Shown here piece after piece: positions 1-5,790 of a stretch of 6,433 nt of DNA. Position numbers and translations under genes: made by a program. Source of the stretch: Euryarchaeota archaeon UBA242 (GTDB lineage Archaea; Thermoplasmatota; Poseidoniia; Poseidoniales; Poseidoniaceae); contig DAJY01000011.1 of assembly GCA_002499015.1 (NCBI GenBank), positions 1 to 6,433 of the forward strand, given 5' to 3'. Below the pieces are notes generated by a model. The model was not told the origin of the DNA, searched no databases, and worked only from the letters and a program-made list of their open reading frames with translations. How positions within the stretch are numbered: the stretch's first letter is position 1; each line of letters begins with the position of its first letter.

Positions 1-1722
1 TGGGGTGGATTTGAGCAGAATAGTGGCGGAATCGTGATGATTGGCACATTAAGTGAGCCTACTGCTTCAGTATATGTTGACCAACAACACAGGGCTCACA
101 TTGAATTTGAACCAACTTTAGCATGGGGAGAATTCGATGTATCTGAAGTCGGATGGGAGATTTGGGGCCCTTTAGCATCGGATGAAAAGTATGTCAATGA
201 TGCTGACCTATTAGTAGAAACATCTTCAACAAATGTTATGATGAAAAGAGATTTGGGAGAAAACCGTACTGTTTGGGTTTGGGCTGCTTCTGAAAAAGTT
301 CCTAATGGAGATTCAAATGTCCAGATTTGTGTTAATCTGATTGGTGGAGACCCTAATGAGGATTGTCATGCATATGGGATTGTTCGCTTTGAAGTTGTGA
401 AACCGGATGAAGGTTATGCAAGCGCTGCATTATGGCTTTCAATGACAACTTTCCTTTCTTTTATTGGATATTTCGCCTTCTTATTCCGCAGTGGAATTTT
501 ACTCCCCCCACCAATATTGGGTGCGATGTTTGTCTTGACATTACTATTTATTCCAACAGCATTTGACCAAATCGATCTAGGTGCTGAAAATATTCAACAA
601 GACTCTAGGATCGTGGACCGAACATTGCAAAATACTGCAGGTGAGGAATATTCAATATCTCAGCTAATGGAGGGCAAAGATGCTGTCATTGTTGGCGTAA
701 TACTACCTGGTTCTGTTAACGCTCAAGACCAAGCTTCTGAATTTAATTACACATTAGGAAAAATGCCTGAACGAATATCTATCGTTCAAATCGTTGCTGG
801 CCCTGATGCTACGATGCGCGATGTCACATTTTATGAAAATCAATTGAATGCATCATGGCCGATATTGTATGATCAGGATAATTTGCTAACTTCCAGTTTC
901 CCTTCTGGTGTGGCTGATGCTGTATTCGTTATTGACCCATCAATGCATATTGCCTATTCAACAGCATCATCGGCTGGCTCGAAGGAATATACAGATGCTA
1001 TCGACACCATCGATAGCGGTGGTTCTCATGGAATTGCGACGTATTTCAGCCTTCTCTTTGGTCCATGTTTATTCCTGCTCCTACTTGCACTACCTAGGTC
1101 TAATTGGGAGCCTCCAGAACAAGCTATTGCCCCTGGTCTATTGTGGCTCAGCACTATTGTTTCAAGTGCTGCTGCTATTTTGTCAATCAATCTAATCCCA
1201 CTAATTGTAACTATTTTACCAATATCTAGTAATATCAACTTCTACCTTAATATTTTGATGTTTATTTGGATGTTTGAAATGAGTTTCTTCGCAGCAAAGA
1301 ATGGTAGCCCTTACGAAGTAAAAATAATTGCAAAACAAATTCATCGATTGATGCCCGATGGTTTCTCTAACTGGAGAGAACTTGAGGATATGGAACGGGA
1401 TGTACTAATTGGTGCATGGCTAGGATGGTTTGGATGGTTAGCTTTCCCTTCCCTTATTCAGCAAGGTGTAGGCGCCAGTATCTTGAGTGGAGGTTTTGGC
1501 ATAGTCTATGGAATAGGATTCTTATTCGGAATCATACTAATGGGTGGATTAACTGTTTTGTGTTTACGCTGGACCGCAGCAATAGGCGGACCATTCTCGC
1601 GATTATTTGGCAAGTTCGGTTCAGAAGTATTTGCTGAATTTGTTGGATGGTGTGTTGTACCTGTATCTCTATGGGCGCTTGTCAACTCCATTATTGCTGC
1701 CAACCGTTTTGGTTTGCTTTGA
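1..1722 (+). CDS. Multi-pass membrane protein with a cysteine-less thioredoxin-like domain (5' partial)
   Basis: The function is not recognised. The frame is open to the window edge. In-frame GTG (34) and ATG (37) exist, but no signal peptide follows them although a beta-rich, apparently exported domain does, so the true start is probably upstream. Numbering from the GTG at 34, residues 1-125 form a beta-rich region with Cys99 and Cys111 (possible disulfide). Hydrophobic segments lie at about 129-151 and 154-176. Residues about 187-330 resemble a redoxin/TlpA-like thioredoxin fold: a strand (AVIVGVILPG), a second strand (ISIVQIVAG), then WPILYDQD and AVFVIDPSMHIAYST. More membrane segments lie at about 334-354, 367-396, 401-421, 457-474, 480-510 and 535-556. 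The K/R-rich stretch 422-455 suggests that loop is cytoplasmic, which places the thioredoxin-like domain outside. The position of the usual CxxC has no cysteine (LPGSVNAQDQ), and the cis-proline before the FVID strand is missing, so thiol-disulfide chemistry is unlikely. A structural or binding role is inferred. Confidence 0.8.
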   Translation, partial: WGGFEQNSGGIVMIGTLSEPTASVYVDQQHRAHIEFEPTLAWGEFDVSEVGWEIWGPLASDEKYVNDADLLVETSSTNVMMKRDLGENRTVWVWAASEKVPNGDSNVQICVNLIGGDPNEDCHAYGIVRFEVVKPDEGYASAALWLSMTTFLSFIGYFAFLFRSGILLPPPILGAMFVLTLLFIPTAFDQIDLGAENIQQDSRIVDRTLQNTAGEEYSISQLMEGKDAVIVGVILPGSVNAQDQASEFNYTLGKMPERISIVQIVAGPDATMRDVTFYENQLNASWPILYDQDNLLTSSFPSGVADAVFVIDPSMHIAYSTASSAGSKEYTDAIDTIDSGGSHGIATYFSLLFGPCLFLLLLALPRSNWEPPEQAIAPGLLWLSTIVSSAAAILSINLIPLIVTILPISSNINFYLNILMFIWMFEMSFFAAKNGSPYEVKIIAKQIHRLMPDGFSNWRELEDMERDVLIGAWLGWFGWLAFPSLIQQGVGASILSGGFGIVYGIGFLFGIILMGGLTVLCLRWTAAIGGPFSRLFGKFGSEVFAEFVGWCVVPVSLWALVNSIIAANRFGLL

Positions 1723-1733
1723 ACAAACTAGAG

Positions 1734-1740
1734 TTTTATA
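1734..1740 (+). promoter_or_regulatory. TATA-like box for the downstream Fe-S nuclease-fold gene
   Basis: TTTTATA lies in the 44-nt gap between two same-strand genes, centred about 30 nt before the ATG at 1767. In archaea the TATA box normally sits about 25-30 nt before the transcription start, so this would give a leaderless or nearly leaderless transcript. That fits the absence of a Shine-Dalgarno sequence before this ATG. The assignment is by position and composition only. Confidence 0.4.
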
Positions 1741-1766
1741 CAGGTTGACTACACAGCATACCGATT

Positions 1767-2726
1767 ATGGAATACCACAAAGTGTGGAGCAAGAGCAGAA
1801 GAGAATTATTTCTTGCATGCCCACGTTGGTGGGTAATTAGATATGGACTTAATCAAGCAAATTGGGATCAATCTAAATCTCAACAATGGCACTCTATGAG
1901 CGATATTCGTTCACATTGGGATTTAATGTTACGCTCCTGCAAACAAACTATTTTTGAGCGACTGGAAGACCTTCAGATGAATGTTGAATGGTCTCCATTA
2001 TTTACTGAAAGAAAGATAAGAGAAAATCTAAATGAAAAAATATCTCAACAACAAAAGATTTTGTCAATGCACGAAGTCATAGGCACAAAAAAGGCAATTG
2101 ATGAGAATCTAAAACTCAACGATATCGACATTGAATATTTGATTAAGAATTCAATTAAAAGAATTACGACTCTATGGAATAATGACTTTATCCAAGCCCT
2201 TGTGAGTAGATTCCATAAGCAATGGATGGTTTTTGAAAGGATAGAACGGGGCTCAGTGAATGGAGTAGACCTCTATTGTTGCCCAGATATTGCAGTAAAA
2301 ATTCAAAACCATTGGCATTTGATTAGAATAGATATGCAAGGTAAGAAGAATTCATCTTTTGAAGAATTAGAAGCGATGGCAATGGTTTCATGGATAAGAG
2401 GGAAAAACAATTTCCCCATTTTGGCAAATAAATACACCATTAGAGTAATTGCATGGCGCAACGGCTTTTGGAATCAGCAGCGCATAGAATCAAGTAAGCA
2501 AAAACTTACGCAATCAAATTATCTAATTGATTCCGACATCATACAGATGCAAAAGATGTTATCAAAACTAGGAAAGAATAACTCATTTAACCAAATACCC
2601 TTGGCAAGGAAGTCATCAACATGCCGCAAATGTGCATTGAGAGAGTCATGCCCAGGAGGCACTAACCTAAGCTCTGGAATAATGCAACAAAGTGCATTGG
2701 AACTGGCTGATTTATCTAAAGGATAA
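1767..2726 (+). CDS. PD-(D/E)XK nuclease-fold protein with Cas4/AddB-type Fe-S cysteines and degenerate active site
   Basis: This 319-residue protein resembles the RecB/Cas4/AddB nuclease superfamily. The N-terminus has the family motif SKSRRELFLACPRWW with Cys18. The C-terminus has CxxC-x5-C (Cys286, Cys289, Cys295) followed by Pro-Gly. One early cysteine plus this late trio is the arrangement that holds a 4Fe-4S cluster in Cas4 and AddB. The core strand pair reads VDLYCCPDIAVKI then HWHLIRIDMQGK. Asp174 and Asp189 fit the two acidic positions, but the catalytic lysine of the usual D-x-K motif is Gln191, and the following helix (ELEAMAMVSW) lacks the Q-x-x-x-Y motif. Nuclease activity is therefore doubtful, unless Lys193 substitutes. 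The middle (about 45-150) is helical and charged, with no recognised domain. The ATG at 1767 is chosen because the family motif begins just after it and a TATA-like box sits 30 nt upstream. No cas genes or repeats are nearby, so a CRISPR role is not supported. A DNA repair or nucleic-acid-binding role is inferred. Confidence 0.75.
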   Translation: MEYHKVWSKSRRELFLACPRWWVIRYGLNQANWDQSKSQQWHSMSDIRSHWDLMLRSCKQTIFERLEDLQMNVEWSPLFTERKIRENLNEKISQQQKILSMHEVIGTKKAIDENLKLNDIDIEYLIKNSIKRITTLWNNDFIQALVSRFHKQWMVFERIERGSVNGVDLYCCPDIAVKIQNHWHLIRIDMQGKKNSSFEELEAMAMVSWIRGKNNFPILANKYTIRVIAWRNGFWNQQRIESSKQKLTQSNYLIDSDIIQMQKMLSKLGKNNSFNQIPLARKSSTCRKCALRESCPGGTNLSSGIMQQSALELADLSKG

Positions 2727-2728
2727 AT
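2710..2728. terminator. Small hairpin at convergent gene junction, possible bidirectional terminator
   Basis: ATTTATC (2710-2716) and GATAAAT (2722-2728) form a perfect 7-bp inverted repeat around a 5-nt loop. It spans the stop codon of the + strand gene and ends one base before the tpiA stop codon complement. The position suits transcription ending from both sides. The stem is AT-rich and no strong T tract follows on either strand, so the terminator call is tentative. Confidence 0.3.
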
Positions 2729-3394
2729 TCAAAAGTTGCTTACTAAATCCGCTAAAACAGAATCGATATCATTTGCTTTGGTAACTCCACTGGCTAGAAG
2801 CACTCCCTCTGCACCTAGTTTAATTGCCATAGCAACATCTTCTCCATTCTTTACACCAGCACCACATAAGATTCTAACATTAGGATTTACTGACTTCACC
2901 GCTGCAACTGTGTCGGAAACAATGGATGGGTCGGCAGATGTTACAGATATATCCCCGCCAATCAATTCTGGTGGTTCAACTGCGATGAAGGTTGGACCTA
3001 ATGCTGCAAGAGCTTTTGCTTCTTCGACATTGGCTGCACAAGCACAAATTGGAAAGTCATCTGGAAGAATCTTCATCAACTCTTCAACGTGAGATAATGG
3101 CACTTTGTGTTCTGCATGATTGATAATTACTCCTACAGCACCCCTCTCAATCGCATTACCAGCTTCAAGCCATCCTGTAAAACTACCATTACCTGCACAA
3201 TCAAGGTGCTGTGCCCATACTTCTAAGTCGGGGTTTTCGTTTGTTACCGAGTCCAGATCAAATGCTGAAACAACTGCAACCATTCTATAAGATTGTGAAA
3301 TCTGTTTTGCCATAGCTGAGGCAAGAACATTGGCTTGTGAGCCACTTGCTGAAGCATAAGTCTTAAAATTAACAACAACCAATGGAACGCTCAT
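2729..3394 (-). CDS. tpiA: Triosephosphate isomerase, archaeal type
   Basis: This enzyme interconverts dihydroxyacetone phosphate and glyceraldehyde 3-phosphate in glycolysis and gluconeogenesis, in the cytoplasm. From the ATG at 3394 it has 221 residues, matching the short archaeal form (about 220-230) rather than the roughly 250-residue bacterial form. Visible motifs, in order: VVVNFKTY with Asn9 and Lys11 at the substrate site, AQHLDCAGNGSFTG (61-74), the catalytic histidine in NHAEH (His93), the catalytic glutamate in AVEPPELIG (Glu140), and the phosphate-binding segments CGAGV and GVLLASGV near the C-terminus. All key residues are present. A GTG at 3418 would add eight residues (MIQRFGNT), but the family normally begins just before the first strand, so ATG 3394 is preferred. 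It lies 66 nt downstream of the sugar-nucleotide pyrophosphorylase on the same strand, with no clear TATA box at the expected distance, so cotranscription is likely. It converges with the Fe-S nuclease-fold gene, with 2 bp between the stop codons. Confidence 0.96.
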   Translation of the reverse strand: MSVPLVVVNFKTYASASGSQANVLASAMAKQISQSYRMVAVVSAFDLDSVTNENPDLEVWAQHLDCAGNGSFTGWLEAGNAIERGAVGVIINHAEHKVPLSHVEELMKILPDDFPICACAANVEEAKALAALGPTFIAVEPPELIGGDISVTSADPSIVSDTVAAVKSVNPNVRILCGAGVKNGEDVAMAIKLGAEGVLLASGVTKANDIDSVLADLVSNF

Positions 3395-3412
3395 AGTGTT
3401 GCCAAAACGCTG

Positions 3413-3457
3413 TATCACTTGAGGGCTTTCATCAAATACTATGCAAGAGTAGTGATA
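3413..3457. repeat. 7-bp inverted repeat in the spacer upstream of tpiA
   Basis: TATCACT (3413-3419) is repeated inverted as AGTGATA (3451-3457), with 31 nt between. It lies in the 66-nt spacer between the pyrophosphorylase stop and the tpiA ATG. It could be a regulator half-site pair or an RNA stem in a shared transcript. A 7-bp match may also arise by chance. Confidence 0.25.
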
Positions 3458-3460
3458 ATC

Positions 3461-4465
3461 CTATTCTTGTAAAAGCCATTTTCCGCCAATTTGTCTCGTT
3501 TCGGAAGGAATTATTGAATTATGATCTACGACCACACCGTTTAGATTACAATTATTTCCAATCGCCACATTGCGCCCGATTAGGCATCCTGATAATACTG
3601 AATTATCACCAACGAATGAACCTGATAAGATAGTGCTCTCAATTACTTCACTATTACCAATGCTAACGTTACCTTCTACCATCGAACCAACTACTCTCGC
3701 ACCTTCTGTAACCTTGGCCATAGGATTAGAAAACCAAGAACCACCGCATACTTCTCCACTGCTAAATCTCTTCCTGCGTATGCATTCTTGCACGCCTTCT
3801 GACCAAGATTCAGGGGTTCCTGCATCGATGAAATATCCATCGAATTGCATACCATTCAACTTACCTTCCTCTGCGAGAGCTGGAAATATATCCCTTTCTA
3901 TAGAATGCTTTCCAGCAGGCATTATCTCAAAGATATCATCTTCAAAAATATAAGAACCTGCATTGATTAGATTACTAAATACCTCTTCTTTTTTAGGTTT
4001 CTCTTTGAACTGTGTTATTCTTGAATTTTCATCTAATCCGACTATTCCAAATCGTGTTGGATCCTCTACTTCCCAAAGCGCTAGTGTACCGATACCGCCA
4101 TTTCTTTTATGCAGTTCAATCATTGGAGTAACATCCAATGAAGATACAATGTCGCCATTGAAGCAGGCAAATGTTCCACTGATTATATCTGAACAATTTG
4201 CAAGTGCCCCACCTGTTCCAAGTGGTTCATCTTCGGGAACTATGGTCACATCAAAGTCAACATCTGCATCTGCGAAATATTGCCTAATCATGTCAATTTT
4301 ATAGCCACCTGCAACAATCACTTCATCAACCAAATCAATTGGCACACCTTCAACTACTCTTTCAAGTAGAGTTTTATCGAGCATCGGCAATAATGGTTTA
4401 GGAATTTGATTGGTCCAAGGTCGTAATCTTGAGCCTACTCCTCCGGCCAAAACAACTACCTGCAT
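3461..4465 (-). CDS. Sugar-1-phosphate nucleotidyltransferase, mannose-1-phosphate guanylyltransferase-like
   Basis: The protein should transfer a nucleoside monophosphate onto a sugar 1-phosphate, giving an NDP-sugar and pyrophosphate for glycan or glycoprotein synthesis. It has 334 residues from the ATG at 4465. The N-terminal nucleotidyltransferase domain (1 to about 230) shows the signature LAGGVGSRLRPWT (6-18), Lys23 in IPKPLLP, GTGGAL (83-88), FNGD with metal-binding Asp105, EKP (155-157), NAGSYIF (168-174), SIERDIFP (188-195) and YFIDAGTP with second metal-binding Asp214. A left-handed beta-helix of hexapeptide repeats follows (about 240-320: VVGSMVEGNVSIGN, FVGDNSVLSGCLIG). SIERDIFP plus the C-terminal helix favours GDP-mannose pyrophosphorylase-like enzymes, but a glucose-1-phosphate thymidylyl- or uridylyltransferase cannot be excluded. 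An ATG at 4504 would add 13 residues (MGFIDRLKREGNA). The inner ATG is preferred because the family starts there and a TATA-like box lies about 30 nt upstream. The gene precedes tpiA on the same strand and is divergent from sucC. Confidence 0.88.
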   Translation of the reverse strand: MQVVVLAGGVGSRLRPWTNQIPKPLLPMLDKTLLERVVEGVPIDLVDEVIVAGGYKIDMIRQYFADADVDFDVTIVPEDEPLGTGGALANCSDIISGTFACFNGDIVSSLDVTPMIELHKRNGGIGTLALWEVEDPTRFGIVGLDENSRITQFKEKPKKEEVFSNLINAGSYIFEDDIFEIMPAGKHSIERDIFPALAEEGKLNGMQFDGYFIDAGTPESWSEGVQECIRRKRFSSGEVCGGSWFSNPMAKVTEGARVVGSMVEGNVSIGNSEVIESTILSGSFVGDNSVLSGCLIGRNVAIGNNCNLNGVVVDHNSIIPSETRQIGGKWLLQE

Positions 4466-4490
4466 AGCGTTGCCTTCGCGCTTTAGCCTA

Positions 4491-4498
4491 TCAATAAA
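4491..4498 (-). promoter_or_regulatory. TATA-like box for the pyrophosphorylase-tpiA unit
   Basis: On the minus strand this reads TTTATTGA, centred about 29-30 nt before the ATG at 4465. This is the same spacing as the TTTTATA box before the gene at 1767. It supports a leaderless transcript starting at or near that ATG. If the upstream ATG at 4504 were used instead, the box would lie inside coding sequence. The call rests on position and composition only. Confidence 0.4.
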
Positions 4499-4538
4499 CC
4501 CCATTCACGCCCTGCAGAAATGTCATTGCTGAATCAAA

Positions 4539-4550
4539 GTCTTCAAAGAC
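4539..4550. promoter_or_regulatory. Short palindrome in the divergent spacer, possible operator
   Basis: GTCTTCAAAGAC has 5-bp inverted arms (GTCTT/AAGAC) around two central bases. It overlaps a direct repeat of TCAAAG (4534-4539 and 4543-4548). It sits between the pyrophosphorylase start and sucC, about 32 nt before the sucC ATG, where a regulator could affect either side. The arms are short, so chance is a real possibility. Confidence 0.22.
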
Positions 4551-4571
4551 GGCCTGCAATTGGCATTGGTT

Positions 4572-4575
4572 GGAG
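4572..4575 (+). promoter_or_regulatory. Shine-Dalgarno site fixing the sucC start
   Basis: GGAG lies 6 nt before the ATG at 4582. It favours that ATG over the in-frame TTG at 4570, which the SD would overlap. It also implies that sucC has a 5' leader. No convincing TATA box was seen further upstream. Confidence 0.55.
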
Positions 4576-4581
4576 AGAGTC

Positions 4582-5790
4582 ATGAATATCCACGAGTACC
4601 AAGGCAAAGCAATGCTAAGAGAGTTCGGAGTACCTGTATTAGAAGGGGTACATTGCACAACAGTAGAACAAGCGCTAGCAGCATATGATACTCTCAATTC
4701 TAAAGTTGTGGCAGTAAAGTCTCAGATTCATGCTGGAGGAAGAGGAAAGGGTACACTATACCATCCTCAAACCCGAGAGGAAGTAATGCAAGGCGGAGTG
4801 AAGATTGCATTTTCAAGAGATGAGGTAGAAACATATTCAACAAATATTTTGGGTAATGTTCTGGTCACTATTCAAACTGGAGATGAAGGAAAGGTTGTAA
4901 AGAACCTATATGTTGAATCCGGATGTGATATAGATCACGAATACTACCTAGCATTACTAGTTGATAGAGATAACAAATCTGTAATTATTATGGCTTCGAC
5001 TGAAGGTGGAGTAGATATTGAGCATGTAGCCGAACACACACCTGAAAAAATTCACAAAGTCATAATAGATGTCAACGCTGGATTATTAGGATTCCAAAAG
5101 AGAGACTTAGGTCTTGCACTCGGATTATCCGGGATGTCCTTGAGGTCTTTCGGAAAATCATTGAGTGCAATGTACGAAATGTTCGTTAGCCAAGATTGCG
5201 CAATGGTAGAGATCAATCCACTGGTTAAATCCAAGAGTGATGAAATAATTGCTCTTGATGCAAAGATTTCATTTGATGAAAATGCCGAATTTAGGCACAA
5301 GAACTGGGCTCAATTACGCGATTTGTCAGAGGAAGAAGATGTTGAAATACGTGCTAAAGAAACTGGATTGTCATATGTCAAACTAGATGGAAATATTGGC
5401 TGTTTAGTAAATGGTGCCGGGTTAGCAATGGCTACAATGGATGTCATCAAGTTGTATGGTGGAGAACCTGCTAACTTCCTTGATGTCGGTGGTGGCGCTG
5501 ATGAAGAACAGGTTAAAACTGCATTCTCAATGATTATGGAAGATCCGAATGTAAAAGGTATTTTGGTCAATATTTTTGGTGGAATTATGCGTTGTGATAT
5601 TATTGCTCGTGGAGTAATAGCTGCTACAGAAGCATTGTCATTAGAAGTTCCCCTAGTAGTCCGTCTCGCAGGTACAAATGTAGAGCAAGGCAAGGAAATA
5701 TTAGCTGCGTCTAATTTGAATATTCATCCTGCTAATGATCTAGCAGAAGGTGCTCAAAAGATTGTATCTCTAATCGGAGGTGGTGAGTGA
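4582..5790 (+). CDS. sucC: Succinyl-CoA synthetase (ADP/GDP-forming) beta subunit
   Basis: This is the nucleotide-binding subunit of succinyl-CoA synthetase, which converts succinyl-CoA, phosphate and NDP to succinate, CoA and NTP in the TCA cycle. It works as a complex with SucD, encoded next. The 402 residues begin with the family hallmark MNIHEYQGKAMLREFGVPV. The ATP-grasp region includes Lys46 and the glycine loop AGGRGKG (51-57). EINPLV (210-215) with Asn212, and LDAKISFD with Asp226, provide the Mg2+ ligands. The C-terminal ligase domain has GNIGCLVNGAGLAMATMD (270-287), NFLDVGGGA (298-306) and NIFGGIMRCDIIA (330-342). Length is slightly above E. coli SucC (388). The sequence reads like bacterial, especially alphaproteobacterial, SucC, which suggests old transfer from bacteria (inference). 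The ATG at 4582 is supported by a GGAG site. Its stop codon overlaps the sucD start. Nucleotide preference (ADP or GDP) cannot be read from the sequence by eye. Confidence 0.97.
   Translation: MNIHEYQGKAMLREFGVPVLEGVHCTTVEQALAAYDTLNSKVVAVKSQIHAGGRGKGTLYHPQTREEVMQGGVKIAFSRDEVETYSTNILGNVLVTIQTGDEGKVVKNLYVESGCDIDHEYYLALLVDRDNKSVIIMASTEGGVDIEHVAEHTPEKIHKVIIDVNAGLLGFQKRDLGLALGLSGMSLRSFGKSLSAMYEMFVSQDCAMVEINPLVKSKSDEIIALDAKISFDENAEFRHKNWAQLRDLSEEEDVEIRAKETGLSYVKLDGNIGCLVNGAGLAMATMDVIKLYGGEPANFLDVGGGADEEQVKTAFSMIMEDPNVKGILVNIFGGIMRCDIIARGVIAATEALSLEVPLVVRLAGTNVEQGKEILAASNLNIHPANDLAEGAQKIVSLIGGGE
5776..5786 (+). promoter_or_regulatory. Strong Shine-Dalgarno site for sucD inside the sucC 3' end
   Basis: GGAGGTG (5776-5782) ends 7 nt before the sucD ATG at 5790, and GGTGA (5782-5786) overlaps it. 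The site is encoded within the Gly-Gly-Gly-Glu C-terminus of SucC. Together with the overlapping stop and start codons it points to coupled translation of the two subunits. Confidence 0.65.

Noticed and set aside
908..1195. Plus-strand ORF of 95 codons inside the membrane-protein gene
   Set aside because: It is an out-of-frame shadow of a hydrophobic coding region, and its apparent membrane character follows from that.
1767..2726. Calling the Fe-S nuclease-fold gene cas4 and inferring a CRISPR system
   Set aside because: The cysteine layout is shared with AddB and other RecB-like proteins. The active site is degraded, and no repeats or other cas genes are in the window.
2736..3092. Plus-strand ORF of 118 codons antisense to tpiA
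   Set aside because: The opposite frame encodes a complete, motif-perfect triosephosphate isomerase. The Ser/Pro-rich shadow product is typical of an antisense frame.
3395..3418. Eight-residue extension of TpiA from a GTG at 3418
   Set aside because: Archaeal TpiA starts immediately before the first beta strand. The extension has no SD and uses a rarer start codon.
3570..4304. Two plus-strand ORFs (127 and 113 codons) antisense to the pyrophosphorylase
   Set aside because: They lie wholly opposite a well-supported gene and have low-complexity Ser/Thr/Pro-rich products without motifs.
4466..4504. 13-residue N-terminal extension of the pyrophosphorylase (ATG at 4504)
   Set aside because: The family begins at the Met just before the VVVLAGG strand, and a TATA-like box lies within the extension. 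An SD-like AGGG before 4504 keeps this as a minor alternative.
4491..4697. Small minus-strand ORF of 68 codons across the divergent spacer
   Set aside because: Most of it is antisense to the start of sucC, it overlaps the pyrophosphorylase promoter region, and its residues match no recognised family.
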